Notes: generated by a model not told the origin, from the sequence alone. 64,000 bases of DNA from Streptomyces pactum (GCF_016031615.1 NZ_JACYXC010000001.1:6572001-6636000), one strand, 5' to 3'; shown: positions 11,201 through 18,456, counted from the first letter of the stretch. Translations and numbers: made by a program.

Positions 11201-11524
11201 GTCCGGGCCCCGGGCGGGGAGCTGGAACTGCTCACCGGCACCCAGCTGACCGGTCAGGGCGGCTATCTGCGGGCCTTCGAGGGCTGGTCGCCGGTGAAGG
11301 TGGCGGCTCCCACCCTGCTGGTGCACGCCTGCCGCCCACCGAGCCCCTCCGCCGAGGCCGCCGACGGCGACGCGTGGCGCTCCAAGTGGCCGTGGCCGCA
11401 CGAGCTGGTGGATGTTCCCGGCGACCATTTCACCATCATGGAAGAACATTCCCTGACCACCGCCGAGGCCATCCAGCGGTGGCTGGTGGGTCTGGAATCC
11501 GGGGTTCCGCAGGCGCGCGACTGA
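5204..11524 (+). CDS. Type I polyketide synthase, terminal module KS-AT-DH-KR-ACP-TE
   Basis: A 2106-residue final module that extends and releases the polyketide. The ATG at 5204 follows a GGAAGAG ribosome site and opens an N-terminal docking helix (about 1-30). KS (33-460) has Cys206, His341 and His381. AT (about 570-860) has the GHSQG Ser662 and YASH around 765, which is the methylmalonyl-CoA signature. DH (about 925-1210) has His968 and Asp1143. KR (about 1438-1665) has Tyr1587 and an LDD motif typical of B-type reductases. ACP has the GFDSL Ser1762. The thioesterase (about 1850-2100) has GYSSG with Ser1952 and a late His around 2075. No ER lies between DH and KR, so the last unit should carry an alkene if the DH acts, or a hydroxyl if not. 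Macrolactone release is likely but hydrolysis is possible. The product cannot be named from two modules. Confidence 0.95.
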   Translation: MENEEKLRDYLKRAGNELRTARRRLRETEEREREPIAIVGMSCRYPGDAGSPEELWRLLADGRDAVGDFPTDRDWDLETLFHPDPDHPGTSYTRQGGFLRGAADFDAEFFGIPPREATAMDPQQRLLLETSWEACERAGIDLTRTRGSRTGVYLGVIYDDYASRLPTPPKDFEGYLFNGSSGSVASGRISYTFGFTGPAVTVDTACSSSLVSLHLAVQALRRGECALALAGGATFLSTPWAFVASSRQRVSAPDGRCKAFSDTADGAGWSEGVGVLVLERLSEARRNGRPVLAVIRGTAVNQDGASNGLTAPNGPSQVAVIGQALTAAGLTPADVDAVEAHGTGTTLGDPIEAQALIEAYGPGREAGRPLLVGSLKSNIGHAQAAAGVGGVIKMVLAMRHGLLPRTLHVDRPSTHVDWSSGTVELLTEARPWPAGDRPRRAGVSSFGISGTNAHVILEHAPDADEAPGTPPAAAPGTAALPWVLSGRTAAALRAQAERLHDHLSGRPELHPADVGRALITDRAAFDHRAVVVADDRAGLLDGLAALARGTEPESGTATVVGGVAAEQPKVAFVFPGQGAQWAGMAQGLLDTEPVFAERLEECAAALAPHTDWSLMDVVRGAPGAPGLDRVDVVQPALWAVMVSLAQLWHAYGVTPSAVVGHSQGEIAAACVADALSVQDAAAVVALRSRALRALAGRGGMVSMVASAAEAERRIAPWRDRLSVAAVNGPSTVAVSGAPDALDALVAAATADGVRAVRLPVDYASHSPQVAEVEEEVTAALAGIRPRPAAVPFHSALTGGRFDTTGLDAGYWYRNLRHTVAFETAVRAVADAGHTVFLEVSPHPVLTMPVQDTLRDSGGVALGTLRRDDGGRRRFHSAAAELHVRGVPVTWPLPDRRGGPVELPTYPFQRERYWLTAPPARTGERAVADLGLSTTGHPMLGAAVELPDGQGVVATARLSLTAHPWLADHVVGGVALLPGTAFVELAMAAGSLVGRDLLEELTITAPLPLPERGGVRLRVTVGEDDGSGRRPVVFDACPGTAHPADGADAPAPGEPWTRHATGVLAVAPATAPAADRDWPPAGAEPLPVDGAYDTMAGAGFPYGPAFQGLRRAWRRGPEVLAEVELADEQRAGADAYGVHPALLDAALHAVGLGWLEGFTESRARLPFSWRGVRRHAVGATAARVRLTSAGPDAVAVELTDVAGEPVATVESLVLRTVDLDRIGPDGTAPAPLLVPAWPAEPAAAAALPEGRRILLGQDDLDLSAVFAACGVKTDRVRDLDDAAAAIEEARAGTPTVVLASFGAGEAPAADRAAAARAALARALPLVQRWLADERCAGARLALVTRGAVAAGPDEDVTDLAHSALWGLVRSAQSEHPDRIVLVDLDTSAASYDRLPGVLACGEPQTALRDGEARVPRLVRAEPAAGPDGGTAPPAAFRPGGTVLLTGGTGTLGGHLARHLVTAHGVDRLLLVSRSGPAAAGAAELRSELTVLGAEVTVAACDTADRSALAGLLDSIPAQHPLTAVVHAAGVLDDGVLESLDADRLDRVLRPKTDAAWHLHELTRDRDLSAFVLFSSMAGTLGSPGQANYAAANAFLDALARHRRAAGLPGLSLVWGLWAQASEMTGGMTGADVARAAGLGVDTLQVSEGLALFDRALATDAPVVAPVRLNMAALRARAATVPPVLRGLVPAPARRAAAASPATAARSGADPAADLAARLAGLGEEEQERVLLELLRELAAAVLGHRSAEALAATDAMPKWGFDSLTALELRNRLCRATGLRLPTTLIFDHASSSGLSRHLREQLAAHGGTGAAPVPAQAAAAPADDDTISVLYRQGFRLRRYDESLNMLRAASAVRPMFSTVAEAGDPLPAVELTTGDGIHLVCLPPVIAPASPNFFYRFSTVFTGERKVTVLRHPGFRPGELIPATLRPAVDFQAEAVRRHVGDRPFAVLGYSSGGWFANAVAGRLEEWGVRPAGLVLIDTYPDTSKFKTVLLDEIVDRMVRAPGGELELLTGTQLTGQGGYLRAFEGWSPVKVAAPTLLVHACRPPSPSAEAADGDAWRSKWPWPHELVDVPGDHFTIMEEHSLTTAEAIQRWLVGLESGVPQARD

Positions 11525-11573
11525 CGGCCGGCCGGCGTCCCGGCCCGGCGCGGGGAAGTGGTGGCCGACCGCG

Positions 11574-11605
11574 ACCAGTGGTGGTAGAGGTATGGACCAT
11601 TGGTC
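11574..11605. promoter_or_regulatory. Pair of ACCA/TGGT palindromes, possible operator
   Basis: ACCAGTGGT (11574-11582) is followed 12 bp later by GACCATTGGTC (11595-11605), so two odd-centred palindromes with the same half-site lie about two helical turns apart. The half-sites resemble DasR half-sites, but the orientation is inverted (GACC then GGTC). I therefore do not call it a DasR box. The regulator is unknown; the nearest downstream gene is the glutamate dehydrogenase. Confidence 0.35.
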
Positions 11606-11738
11606 TCCGGGCGCTGCCCGGCACCCGGCGGACCGGCCCGCCGAAACACCGTTGACCTGCGAGGTCCGCGGCCCCGGGCGGAACCGCGACAGCGGCTCCG
11701 CCCGGGTCGCCGCGGGCCTCGCGGCCTCCCGGGCGAGG

Positions 11739-11766
11739 TTGACGCGGGCGCGCGTGGCGGTGGATT
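11739..11766 (+). promoter_or_regulatory. Candidate promoter of the glutamate dehydrogenase gene
   Basis: TTGACG at 11739-11744 and TGGATT at 11761-11766 are separated by 16 bp, about 80 bp before the start codon. The -35 match is good; the -10 match is moderate. Confidence 0.35.
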
Positions 11767-11844
11767 CTCGCGGTGCTGCGGCGTCTCGGGCACTGCGGTG
11801 CCACGGGGGCTACGGCCCCCCTCGCGAAGGGATTCGAACTGACC

Positions 11845-13176
11845 ATGCTGACGTCCTTGCGTGACGAGATCCTGCGCCGGAATCCGGGGGAGCCGGAGTT
11901 CCACCAAGCGGTGGGCGAGGTGCTGGACTCCTTGACGCCGGTACTGGCCGCCCGTCCCGAACTGGCCGAGGCCGGGCTCATCGAGCGGCTCGCCGAGCCG
12001 GAGCGGCAGATCATCTTCCGGGTGCCCTGGCAGGACGACTCCGGCGCGGTCCGGGTCAACCGGGGCTTCCGGGTGGAGTTCAACAGCGCGCTCGGCCCGT
12101 ACAAGGGCGGCCTCCGCTTCCACCCGTCGCTCAACCTCGGGATCGTCAAGTTCCTGGGCTTCGAGCAGATATTCAAGAACGCGCTGACCGGGCTCGGCAT
12201 CGGCGGCGGCAAGGGCGGCAGCGACTTCGACCCGCACGGCCGCTCGGACGCCGAGGTGATGCGTTTCTGCCAGTCGTTCATGACCGAGCTCCACCGCCAC
12301 CTCGGCGAGTACACCGACGTCCCGGCCGGGGACATCGGGGTCGGCGGCCGGGAGATCGGGTACCTGTTCGGCCAGTACCGGCGGATCACCAACCGCTGGG
12401 AGGCGGGCGTCCTCACCGGCAAGGGGCTGGGCTGGGGCGGTTCCGCGGTGCGCACCGAGGCCACCGGGTACGGCAACGTCCTGTTCACCGCGGAGATGCT
12501 CCGCAAGCGCGGCGAGGAGCTGGACGGCCAGCAGGTGGTGGTCTCCGGGTCCGGCAACGTGGCGATCTACACCGTGGAGAAGGCCCAGGCGCTCGGCGCC
12601 CACGTGCTGACCGTCTCCGACTCCCAGGGGTACGTGGTGGACGAGAAGGGCATCGATCTCGCCCTGCTGAAGGAGATCAAGGAGGTGGAGCGCGGCCGGC
12701 TCAGCTCCTACGCCGACCGCCGCGGACCCTCCGCCCGCTATGTCACCGGCGGCCGGGTGTGGGACGTGCCCGCCGAGGTCGCGCTGCCCTCGGCGACCCA
12801 GAACGAACTGGACACCGATGACGCGCTGACCCTGGTGCGCAACGGCGTGAAGGCCGTCTCGGAGGGCGCCAACATGCCCACCACGCCCGGCGCGATCCGC
12901 GTCCTGCAGGAGGCGGGCGTCGCCTTCGGCCCGGGGAAGGCCGCCAACGCCGGCGGGGTGGCCACCAGCGCCCTGGAGATGAGCCAGAACGCGGGCCGGG
13001 CCGCCTGGCCGTTCGACGTGGTGGAGCGGGAACTGGCCGGCGTCATGCGGAGCATCCACGACACCGCGTGGGAGACGGCCGAGCGCTACGGGCGCCCCGG
13101 CGACTACGTGACCGGCGCCAACATCGCCGGCTTCGAGCGGGTCGCGGAGGCGATGCTGGCGCAGGGCCTGATCTGA
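11845..13176 (+). CDS. gdhA: NADP-specific glutamate dehydrogenase
   Basis: A 443-residue cytoplasmic enzyme that makes glutamate from 2-oxoglutarate and ammonia with NADPH. The length and unbroken similarity to the hexameric bacterial/fungal NADP form support this. The substrate-binding segment PYKGGLRF (Lys about 87) and the catalytic-lysine segment GGGKGGSDFDP (Lys123) are present. The Rossmann motif GSGNVA lies near residue 235. The ATG at 11845 matches the family N-terminus; GAAGGGA lies 12 bp upstream, a long spacing. The frame is open further upstream, but that part looks non-coding. Its neighbours are a polyketide synthase and chitin-degradation genes. Amino-sugar catabolism releases ammonia, so a shared nitrogen role is plausible but inferred. 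Confidence 0.96.
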   Translation: MLTSLRDEILRRNPGEPEFHQAVGEVLDSLTPVLAARPELAEAGLIERLAEPERQIIFRVPWQDDSGAVRVNRGFRVEFNSALGPYKGGLRFHPSLNLGIVKFLGFEQIFKNALTGLGIGGGKGGSDFDPHGRSDAEVMRFCQSFMTELHRHLGEYTDVPAGDIGVGGREIGYLFGQYRRITNRWEAGVLTGKGLGWGGSAVRTEATGYGNVLFTAEMLRKRGEELDGQQVVVSGSGNVAIYTVEKAQALGAHVLTVSDSQGYVVDEKGIDLALLKEIKEVERGRLSSYADRRGPSARYVTGGRVWDVPAEVALPSATQNELDTDDALTLVRNGVKAVSEGANMPTTPGAIRVLQEAGVAFGPGKAANAGGVATSALEMSQNAGRAAWPFDVVERELAGVMRSIHDTAWETAERYGRPGDYVTGANIAGFERVAEAMLAQGLI

Positions 13177-13306
13177 GGCGCCGGCCGCGCGGTCCGGCCG
13201 GTCCCGGGCCCCGTCCGGGCGGCCGGGGCGTGCGGCCCCGGCTCCCGCCCACCGCCCGGGGTGTGACCTGCGGGCGGGGCCGGGCGGCGTCCGGCGGCGG
13301 GGCCGG

Positions 13307-13885
13307 TCAGCCGAGGCGGTCGAGGAAGTCCACGGCCCGGCGGCACACCAGCTCCGCGGCCGCCTCGTCGTAACCGGGCAGGCCGCTGTCGGTGAACAGG
13401 TGCCGGTCGCCCGGGTAGAGGAACAACTCGCCGTGCGGCGCGGCACCGGTGAGCGCCCGGGCGGCGTCCAGGTCGCCCTCCCCGGCGAAGAACGGGTCCC
13501 GGTCCATGCCGTGCACCTGCACCGGGAGCCCGGGCGGCCACGGGCCGCCGGCGGCCGGGCCGGGCAGGCAGGCCTCCAGCAGCAGGGCGCCCCGGGCGCC
13601 GGGGCGGGAGCGCGCCAGCCGCTGCGCCGGCACCACGCCGAGCGAGATCCCCGCGAGGACCAGGCCGGCGGGCAATCGGTCGGCCGCGGCCGCGCCGCGG
13701 GCCGTGAGGGTGTCGAACCCGGTCGCCGCGGCGTACTCCGCCCCCTCGTCGAGGCTGCCGAACACCCGGCCCTCGTACAGGTCCGCCAGGTGGACGGTGT
13801 GCCCGGCCGCGCGCAGCCGGCCGGCGAATGCCCGGACCCCGTCGGTCAGCCCGTACGCGTGGTGGAAGAGCAGTACTTCGGCCAT
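13307..13885 (-). CDS. Dienelactone hydrolase family protein
   Basis: A 192-residue alpha/beta hydrolase. The ATG at 13885 follows GAGGAAG; the longer upstream frame is low-complexity. The family features are the early HHAYG segment, a nucleophile elbow GISLG with Ser81, an acid at about Asp128-130 (GMDRDPF) and His162 (GDRHLF). Classic dienelactone hydrolases use Cys at the nucleophile; this serine variant is common in actinobacterial paralogues of unknown substrate. It converges with the glutamate dehydrogenase gene across 130 bp. Hydrolysis of a small ester or lactone is the safe statement; the substrate is unknown. Confidence 0.85.
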   Translation of the reverse strand: MAEVLLFHHAYGLTDGVRAFAGRLRAAGHTVHLADLYEGRVFGSLDEGAEYAAATGFDTLTARGAAAADRLPAGLVLAGISLGVVPAQRLARSRPGARGALLLEACLPGPAAGGPWPPGLPVQVHGMDRDPFFAGEGDLDAARALTGAAPHGELFLYPGDRHLFTDSGLPGYDEAAAELVCRRAVDFLDRLG

Positions 13886-14257
13886 GTGCTTCCTCGTGCC
13901 TCTCGTGCCGCGGGGACCGGTCGGACCGCCGCGCGACGATGATGGCGCACGGCACCGACAGGGGCGGCCCTGCGGCCCCTGCGCCCCCGCGGCGGGTGCG
14001 GCCGGGACCGCGCCGGGGTCTCGCGGGGCCCGCGCCCGGGGGTGCGCGTGCTGCGCCGCCGGGGCGGGCCCGGGCCCCCGTCCCACCTGCTTCCGTCCCG
14101 CCTTCTGCCCCGCTTCCCGTTCCGCTCCGGCGGGCTCCCGGCCCCGGTCCCGGCCCTGGCCGTGGCCTCGGCCCCGGCCTCCGGTCTGGTCCCGGTTTCC
14201 GTCCCGTTCCCGGTCGGCCGGCCGCGCGGACACACGGGCACCCGGATACACGGCGGC

Positions 14258-14283
14258 GCCGCCGGGCCAGGGGGCCCGGCGGC
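14258..14283 (-). terminator. Hairpin downstream of the first chitinase
   Basis: An 11-bp perfect stem (14258-14268 with 14273-14283) and a 4-nt loop lie about 60 bp after the chitinase stop codon. There is no T-run, as is usual in this GC-rich DNA. Confidence 0.5.
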
Positions 14284-14300
14284 ACCGTTCGTGCGCCACT

Positions 14301-14328
14301 CCGCCGGCCGCCGCGCGGCGGCCGGCGG
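14301..14328 (-). terminator. 28-bp perfect GC palindrome after the chitinase stop
   Basis: Bases 14301-14314 are the exact reverse complement of 14315-14328, only 14 bp from the end of the chitinase gene. A transcription terminator or mRNA-stabilising hairpin is the likely role. Confidence 0.55.
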
Positions 14329-14342
14329 AGCAGGGTCCGCGG

Positions 14343-15959
14343 TCAGCCGGTGAAGCCCGCGGTGATGGAGGTGAACTGCCAGCTCGGCCGGTCGCGGTTG
14401 ACCGCCCAGAAGGCGAGCCGGCCGATGTCGTGCGCGTTGGCCCAGTCGCGGATCTGGGTCCAGATCTGCGGGGTGGTGACCTCGCCGGTGTCGCTGCTGT
14501 CGTTCATGCCGGAGATGCCGATGTGGGCGTAGGCCTGGGCGTCCGTCCAGTTGAAGGTGGACTTCAGCTTGTTCTTCAGCCCCTCGGTGGCCTTGACGGT
14601 GCTGCCGTACATGTCCGCGCCGCCGCCGAAGTTGAACGGCATGATGGTGAAGTTGTCGATGTCGGCGTTGAGGGCCGCGGCCCGCTCGATGAGGCGGTTG
14701 CCCCAGGAGTTGGGGCCGGTGTTGAGCGTGGGGAAGGTGAGGATCGTCTTCAGGCCCGGGTTGTTCTGCTTGACGATCCGCAGGGCGGTGAGGATGCGGT
14801 CCTGTACCGCGGCGTTCTCGAACTCGTCGGTGTTCTCGATGTCGACGTCGATGGCCTTCAGCCGGTAGGCGTCGATGACCTTCTGGTACGCGCCGGCCAG
14901 CGCCTCGGGGGTGGAGCAGGCGGGGCCGAGCTTGTTGCCGCTCCAGCCGCCGATCGACGGCACGATGTCGCCGCCGGCCGCGCGGATCGACTTGATGGTG
15001 GCCTCGTCCACGCCGCCGGTGAGCGGACGCTGGCTGTCCCACGACGGGTTGCAGCCGTTCTGGGCGAGGATGAAGGCCATGGTGAACCACTTGATGCCGG
15101 TGGCGTTCATGACCTCGGTGGCGGCGGGCGGGTTGCCCCAGCCGAGGTAGAGGTAGGGCGCGGCCTGGATGAAGCGGTCGGAGCCGCCGCTGTCCGGGGC
15201 GGTGGTCGCGCGCACGGAGGCGGAGGCCGGGGAGGTGTTGCCGGCCCGGTCCTTGGCGCGCACCGTGAAGTCGTAGCCGGTGTTCGGCGTCAGGCCGGTG
15301 ACGGTGGCGGTGGTGCCGGTGACCGAGGCCGCGCGGGTGTCGCCGCGGTAGACGTCGTAGCCGGTGACGCCCACGTTGTCGGTGGCCGGGTCCCAGGAGA
15401 GCGAGACGCTGGTGGCCGTGGTGCCGGTGACCTTCAGGTTGCCCGGGGCGGTGGGCGCCTGGGTGTCGTCCCCGCCGCCGGGGCCGTCGAGGCTGACGTC
15501 GTCGGCGTAGTAGGTGCCCTGGCCGTACCAGCCGTGCAGGTAGACCTCGGCGCTGGTCTGGTTGGCCCCGGTGGTGAACGAGACGGTCAGCTTGGTGTAG
15601 TCGGAGGCCGACGAGGTCCAGGTGGCGGTGCCGCCGGTCACCCCCAGGTGGACGTAGGAGCCGCGCACCCAGCTGGAGAGGGTGTAGGCGGTGTTGGGCT
15701 GGACGGTCACCCGCTGGGAGCAGCGGGCGGTGTCGCCGGCGGTGGCGGCGCCGGCGAGCGCCTTGGAGCCGCCGTGCACGGGGCTGCCGACCACCGAGCC
15801 GGTGCTGCCGGAGCAGGACCAGCCGGACAGGTCGCCGGACTCGAAGCCGGCGTTGGACAGCAGGTTGGCGGCGTGTGCCGTGGTCGGCGCGGCCAGCGCG
15901 CCGAAGCCGGCGACCATGAGCGCGCTCAGCCCGGCGAGCAAGCGGTTTCGGGTACGCAC
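14343..15959 (-). CDS. Secreted GH18 chitinase with N-terminal carbohydrate-binding and FN3 domains
   Basis: A 538-residue secreted chitinase. The GTG at 15959 follows GGAGGTCAC and opens a signal peptide cleaved near residue 30 (AHA). Next are a beta-sandwich carbohydrate-binding module (about 31-160), an FN3 domain (168-255) and a GH18 barrel (about 262-538). The barrel has SIGGWS (335-340) and the catalytic DVDIE (Asp371, Asp373, Glu375). It hydrolyses beta-1,4-GlcNAc chains outside the cell. A DasR-like operator lies 99 bp upstream, implying induction by chitin breakdown products. It is divergent from a GlxA-type regulator. The barrel resembles short streptomycete GH18 enzymes rather than the larger ChiA type. 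Confidence 0.94.
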   Translation of the reverse strand: MRTRNRLLAGLSALMVAGFGALAAPTTAHAANLLSNAGFESGDLSGWSCSGSTGSVVGSPVHGGSKALAGAATAGDTARCSQRVTVQPNTAYTLSSWVRGSYVHLGVTGGTATWTSSASDYTKLTVSFTTGANQTSAEVYLHGWYGQGTYYADDVSLDGPGGGDDTQAPTAPGNLKVTGTTATSVSLSWDPATDNVGVTGYDVYRGDTRAASVTGTTATVTGLTPNTGYDFTVRAKDRAGNTSPASASVRATTAPDSGGSDRFIQAAPYLYLGWGNPPAATEVMNATGIKWFTMAFILAQNGCNPSWDSQRPLTGGVDEATIKSIRAAGGDIVPSIGGWSGNKLGPACSTPEALAGAYQKVIDAYRLKAIDVDIENTDEFENAAVQDRILTALRIVKQNNPGLKTILTFPTLNTGPNSWGNRLIERAAALNADIDNFTIMPFNFGGGADMYGSTVKATEGLKNKLKSTFNWTDAQAYAHIGISGMNDSSDTGEVTTPQIWTQIRDWANAHDIGRLAFWAVNRDRPSWQFTSITAGFTG

Positions 15960-16422
15960 GTGACCTCCGATGAGGTGGCGGGGGAGCAGCGGGGGGTGGA
16001 GAGAGCGACCAACGGATGACGCGGGGCGTGCCGAATGGCGTGTGCATGTCATTTGCAATTGGTCTGGACCTTTCGAGGAGATTGAAGCGCCCGGGGGTTG
16101 AGGGCGTCAAGGGGGCCGACCGGGACCCTGTCGCGGGCCGGCGCACGCCGTCGCCCGCCGGCCGGTGCCGCCCGCCCTCCACCGCCCCTGCCGAGCCGGC
16201 CGCCCGTTCGCCCGCCGTGTCGTGCCGTGCCGCCCGAACGTCGGCCGGTGCCGGTGCCCGTGCCGGTTGCCGGCGCCGGTGGTCCCGGTCGGCGGTCCTC
16301 CCCGGTGGTGTGTGCGGGGTGGTCCGGCCATCCCCGGTGGTCCGTAACGGTCCGCCCGGCCGGTGCCCGGCGAGGTGGGCCGGGGGTTCCCGGCGGCACC
16401 GCCCGGCGTAGGGTGACGTGCT
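15960..16422. other. Divergent intergenic region, chitinase and GlxA regulator
   Basis: These 463 bp contain the DasR-like site near 16065, which belongs to the chitinase. The right part (16100-16400) is low-complexity C/G sequence with no gene and no clear promoter for the regulator. Confidence 0.5.
16058..16072 (-). promoter_or_regulatory. DasR-like operator (dre) of the first GH18 chitinase
   Basis: The palindrome GGTCTGGACC (16061-16070) sits in the context ATTGGTCTGGACCTT. It closely matches the known DasR consensus ACTGGTCTAGACCACT. It lies 99 bp upstream of the chitinase start. DasR is a GntR repressor released by GlcN-6-P; its action here is inferred. Confidence 0.75.
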
Positions 16423-17370
16423 GTGCATACGGTCGCGATCCTCGCCCCTGACGGTGTGTCGGCCTTCGACCTGAGCATCCCGTGCCAGGTGTTCGCCGTG
16501 GCCCGCCGCCCCGACGGCGCCCCCGCCTACGAGGTACGGGTCTGCGCCGAGCGCTCGGTCACCGCGACCGCGGGCGCACTGGAGCCGTTCCGGATCTCCG
16601 CCCCGTACGGCATGGCCGACGCCCTCGGCGCCGACACCGTGGTCGTGCCCGGCGGGCACGTGGACCTGGTGCCGCACCCGGACACGATCCGGGTGGTCCG
16701 GGAGGCGGCCGCGGCGGGGGCGCGGATCGCCTCCATCTGCACCGGCGCCTTCGTCCTGGCCCAGGCCGGCCTGCTGAACGGCCGGAGGGCCACCACGCAC
16801 TGGCGGTTCGCCGGCCGGCTGGCCGACCGCTTCCCCGAGGTCGAGGTGGACGCGGCGGTCCTCTACGTGGACGAGGGACAGATCCTGACGTCGGCCGGGA
16901 TCGCGGCCGGGATCGACCTGTGCCTGTACATGGTCCGCCGCGACCACGGCGCCGCGGCGGCGGCCGAGGTCGCCCGGATGGTGGTGATGGCGCCACAACG
17001 CAGCGGTGGCCAGGCGCAGTTCATGGAGCACCCGGACCCCGGGACCGACCCGGAGAGCCTGGCGGAGACCCTGCAGTGGATGCGGGAGAACCTGCACCGG
17101 CCGCTGTCGGTGGCCGACATCGCCGCCCACGCCGCCTTCAGCAGGCGCAGCCTCGCCCGGCACTTCCGCGCGCAGACCGGCACCACCCCGCTCCGCTGGC
17201 TGCTCAACCTCCGGTTGCAGCGAGTGCGGGAACTTCTGGAGACCACGGACCTGCCGGTGAGCCGGATAGCCGCCGGCACCGGCTTCGGCTCCGTCGAGAC
17301 CCTGCGGCACCACTTCTCCCGGGAGGTCGGGACCACCCCGACGGCCTACCGCGCGGCGTTCCGGGTCTGA
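16423..17370 (+). CDS. GlxA family transcriptional regulator (DJ-1/PfpI plus AraC HTH)
   Basis: 315 residues starting at a GTG preceded by an AGGGTG ribosome site. The N-terminal DJ-1/PfpI domain (1-185) has the nucleophile-elbow cysteine in SICTGAF (Cys106). The C-terminal AraC-type double helix-turn-helix occupies about 212-310, with the ADIAAHAAFSRRSLARHF signature. Members sense a small molecule and activate nearby genes; the ligand is unknown. It is divergent from the GH18 chitinase and followed, after 317 bp, by a DJ-1 hydratase-like gene and an HD-domain gene. Those are its most likely targets. A second GlxA paralogue lies at 24316. Confidence 0.93.
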   Translation: MHTVAILAPDGVSAFDLSIPCQVFAVARRPDGAPAYEVRVCAERSVTATAGALEPFRISAPYGMADALGADTVVVPGGHVDLVPHPDTIRVVREAAAAGARIASICTGAFVLAQAGLLNGRRATTHWRFAGRLADRFPEVEVDAAVLYVDEGQILTSAGIAAGIDLCLYMVRRDHGAAAAAEVARMVVMAPQRSGGQAQFMEHPDPGTDPESLAETLQWMRENLHRPLSVADIAAHAAFSRRSLARHFRAQTGTTPLRWLLNLRLQRVRELLETTDLPVSRIAAGTGFGSVETLRHHFSREVGTTPTAYRAAFRV

Positions 17371-17687
17371 CCGGACGCCCGTCCGGCGCGGGGCACGGTC
17401 CGGGGAAGTCCGTCCGGTACGGGGGCACGGGCACGGTCCGAGGGGGCGGCCGTTCGGGATGGGGACGGGTGCGGGAGCGGGCGGGAGCCCGCTCGCCTGG
17501 GCGTCACGGCGCGCGGCGGGCCCGGCGTCCTGCGCCGTGCACCCGGGCGGTGGTGGAGGCGCGCGCGCACCGGCGGCCGGCTGGCCGTATGTTACGGATG
17601 CTCGGCACTCGTGCCACTGTTCGGTGCCCCCGGCCGGCGGAAGACTCGGTGGCGTACCGCCCCACCGAGAGTCTTTGCGGAGCCTTG
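17371..17687. other. Intergenic region before the DJ-1 hydratase-like gene
   Basis: This 317-bp region has no credible gene. It contains short repeats of GGGCACGGGCACGG type near 17420. The segment around 17585-17605 (TATGTTACGGATG) is less GC-rich and may hold the promoter of the downstream gene. Confidence 0.4.
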
Positions 17688-18398
17688 ATGAACAGTTCGG
17701 TCGTCCCCGCCGACCCCGGCGCGGCCCTGCCGCCCGGTGAACCGCTGCGGGTGCACACGGTGCTCTACGACGGCGTCGAGGAGCAGGACTTCGCCGGCCC
17801 GGTGGAGGTCTTCGGCATCGTGGGAACCCGGCAGCCGGTGCGGCAGTCGTTCGTCACCGCCGGCGGGCCCGGCACGGTACGGACCTCCGCCGGCATGGAC
17901 ATCGAGGTCCGGCAGGAGTGGTCACCGGAGTCGGCCGATGTGCTGCTGGTGCCCGGCGGCGGCTACGGGCCGGGCTCGGGACTCGACCGGCAGCTCGCCG
18001 ACGGCACCCTGCCCCGGGCGCTGGCCGCCGCCCGGCGGCCCGGGCTGAGGACGGCCGGGGTCTGTACCGGGACGATGCTGCTGGCCGCCGCCGGCATCAC
18101 CACGGGACGGCCCTGCACCACCCACCACTTCGCCCTGGCCGACCTGGCCGCCCTGGGCGGGACGGTGGTGCCCGGCCGGGTCGTGGACGACGACGACCTG
18201 ATCACCTGCGGCGGCGTCACCTCCGGCATCGACCTCGCCCTCTGGATCGTCGAGCGCTGGTACGGCCCTCGGACCGCCCTCTTCGCCGAGGGGGTGCTGG
18301 AGTACGAGCGCCGCGGCACCGTCTGGCGGGCCGACCCTGCCACCGGGCGGCCGGGGGCGCTCCCGCCGGCTGCCACCCGGCCCGGCCCGCGTCCCTGA
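17688..18398 (+). CDS. DJ-1/PfpI family protein, isonitrile-hydratase-like
   Basis: 236 residues. The ATG at 17688 has GGAG six bases upstream. It is a stand-alone DJ-1/PfpI domain with DFAGPVEVFG near 34-43 and the nucleophile cysteine in VCTGTM (Cys126), followed by His-rich THHFA. This pattern is typical of the isonitrile hydratase (InhA-like) branch, which adds water to isonitriles to give N-substituted formamides. It lacks the AraC domain of its upstream neighbour. The pairing with a GlxA-type regulator and a following cyanamide-hydratase-like HD protein suggests a small detoxification or catabolic unit. The substrate is inferred only. Confidence 0.85.
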   Translation: MNSSVVPADPGAALPPGEPLRVHTVLYDGVEEQDFAGPVEVFGIVGTRQPVRQSFVTAGGPGTVRTSAGMDIEVRQEWSPESADVLLVPGGGYGPGSGLDRQLADGTLPRALAAARRPGLRTAGVCTGTMLLAAAGITTGRPCTTHHFALADLAALGGTVVPGRVVDDDDLITCGGVTSGIDLALWIVERWYGPRTALFAEGVLEYERRGTVWRADPATGRPGALPPAATRPGPRP

Positions 18399-18456
18399 AC
18401 CCGCCCGGCCTCCCGTCCACGTACCCCCGGCCACGGCCGGGCCGTACGCACCCCGG

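Larger units (their letters stand above)
11525..11844. other. Intergenic region between synthase and glutamate dehydrogenase
   Basis: This 320-bp stretch shows no convincing gene. It holds short ACCA/TGGT palindromes at 11574-11605 and a possible promoter at 11739-11766, both listed separately. No strong terminator was found after the synthase. Confidence 0.5.
13886..14342. other. Intergenic region with low-complexity DNA and hairpins
   Basis: This 457-bp region has no credible gene. From about 14100 to 14215 it contains degenerate C/G-rich hexamer-like repeats (variants of GGTCCC and GGCCTC). Nearer the chitinase stop are two strong hairpins listed separately. The promoter of the hydrolase should lie at the left end, but none stands out. 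Confidence 0.5.

Noticed and set aside
7499..11449. A 1316-codon frame antisense to the terminal polyketide synthase
   Set aside because: The plus strand has an unmistakable KS-AT-DH-KR-ACP-TE protein. The antisense frame is Gly/Val/Gln-rich without any motif.
11595..11605. A DasR site before glutamate dehydrogenase
   Set aside because: The order is GACC then GGTC with a 3-bp centre, opposite to the DasR consensus. It is reported only as an unknown palindrome.
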